A stretch of 64,000 bases of DNA from Allosediminivita sp964397775 (GTDB taxonomy: Bacteria > Pseudomonadota > Alphaproteobacteria > Rhodobacterales > Rhodobacteraceae). A program made the translations under genes and the position numbers. The notes below the pieces were generated by a model. The model ran no database searches and was not told the DNA's origin. It was given only the letters and a program-made list of their open reading frames with translations. The DNA is taken from positions 1 through 64,000 of the forward strand of contig CAYNKL010000003.1 in the NCBI GenBank assembly GCA_964397775.1. Reading direction: 5' to 3'. Position 1 is the stretch's first letter. Every line of letters starts with the position of its first letter. Shown here in pieces: positions 63,344 through 64,000 of the stretch.

Positions 63344-64000
63344 ATGCTCGCCTTCATCGGTCGCCGACTGCTCGTCGCCATTCCGACGATCCTGCTGATC
63401 TCGGTCTTCGTCTTCCTGCTCCAGCAGCTTCTGCCGGGCGACCCGATCCTTGCCATGGCGGGGGAAGAGCGCGATCCGGCAACCATCGAATTCCTGCGCG
63501 AGAAATACGGGCTGAACGACCCGCTGCCGGTGCAGTACTTCAAGTGGATCGGTGGCGTGGTTCAGGGGGATCTCGGCATTTCGCTGCGCACCAACCAGCC
63601 GGTGAGCGAGCTTCTGCTGCAGAAACTGCCGGTGACCATACAGCTTGCCGTGATGGCGCTGATCTTCGCGGTCGTGATCGGCGTGCCGGCGGGCATCCTG
63701 TCTGCGGTCAAGAAAGGCACTGTCGTTGACTACGCCGCGAATGTCGTGGCGCTGTCGGGGCTTTCGATCCCGAACTTCTGGCTTGGCATCATGCTGATCC
63801 TGCTGGTTTCGGTGAAATGGGGGCTGCTGCCGGCCTCGGGCTACACGCCCCCGGGCGAGGATCTTGTCCGGTCGATCACCACCATGCTGATGCCCGCCTT
63901 CGTGCTTGGCACGGCGCTGGCCGCGACGCTGATGCGCCACACGCGGTCGGCGATGCTGGGCGTGCTGAAATCCGATTACGTGCGCACCGCGCGGGCGAAG
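63344..64000 (+). CDS. Peptide/opine-type ABC transporter, permease (DppB-like), partial
   Basis: The first 219 residues of a binding-protein-dependent permease of the DppB/OppB type, running off the window end. N-terminal helix (FIGRRLLVAIPTILLISVFVF), the LLPGDPILAMAG start of the periplasmic loop, then four further helices. The C-terminal EAA coupling loop begins just at the edge. The ATG 63344 follows GAGG. A second permease (DppC-like) is expected beyond the window. Confidence 0.92.
   Translation, partial: MLAFIGRRLLVAIPTILLISVFVFLLQQLLPGDPILAMAGEERDPATIEFLREKYGLNDPLPVQYFKWIGGVVQGDLGISLRTNQPVSELLLQKLPVTIQLAVMALIFAVVIGVPAGILSAVKKGTVVDYAANVVALSGLSIPNFWLGIMLILLVSVKWGLLPASGYTPPGEDLVRSITTMLMPAFVLGTALAATLMRHTRSAMLGVLKSDYVRTARAK

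Noticed and set aside
1..64000. CRISPR arrays, insertion sequences or prophage genes
   Set aside because: No regularly spaced direct repeats, transposase or phage structural genes were seen anywhere in the window.

Overview
The window looks like chromosomal DNA of an alphaproteobacterium of the Rhodobacteraceae (Roseobacter group). The evidence is uniformly high GC, a permuted two-piece tmRNA gene encoding the tag ANDNHAPVAVAA, an alphaproteobacterial-type SspB beside fumC, and single-copy housekeeping genes of the kinds expected there. This placement rests on gene content and motif recognition, not on a search. One run of exactly 100 N (5033-5132) marks a scaffold gap of unknown length.

Layout. 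1-6800: the fumC start, sspB, a chromate transporter, a DUF1194 secreted protein, ssrA, ribonuclease D and purM-purN, all on the minus strand. 6890-8070: a CAT-anticodon tRNA followed by an AT-rich islet with one orphan three-helix membrane protein. 8096-11304: a glycine betaine/proline-type ABC transporter, transcribed proX-proW-proV. 12034-18676: a minus-strand run fabI, RhtB exporter, gpt, aminotransferase, ppiD-like, trpE, with pdxH, a double cold-shock protein, a DUF192 protein, tRNA-Pro and a cytochrome b561 on the plus strand after it. 21912-25532: a class II (B12-dependent) ribonucleotide reductase with a candidate NrdR box. 25740-29205: small regulatory and enzyme genes. 29402-37555: a pentaheme cytochrome c divergent from a complete but atypical Na+-NQR operon (nqrA-F, apbE, nqrM, a CBS protein). 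37567-38901: a nitroreductase/methyltransferase fusion. 38999-54508: a 15.5-kb three-gene operon encoding very large, mostly unrecognised proteins (2928, 1127 and 1107 aa). 54684-64000: a catabolic island with a DapA-like lyase plus SDR divergent from GntR, hydroxyacid dehydrogenase, GntR and VOC genes, followed by a peptide/opine-type ABC transporter that runs off the window.

How the parts work together. The NQR block is self-contained. It has six subunits, the flavin transferase ApbE that would attach FMN to NqrC, and NqrM, which supports the iron-sulfur site between NqrD and NqrE. NqrB, however, is about 150 residues short and lacks the SGAT flavinylation motif. The catabolic island looks like uptake plus breakdown of an unidentified small amide, amino-acid or hydroxyacid compound. 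The best candidate for an undescribed system is the giant-protein operon. Its first protein carries an OmpA-like motif, a long beta-rich middle and four about 150-residue cysteine-ended repeats. Its third protein ends in a phospholipase D-like domain whose HKD motif is destroyed. No secretion signal or secretion machinery is visible beside it.
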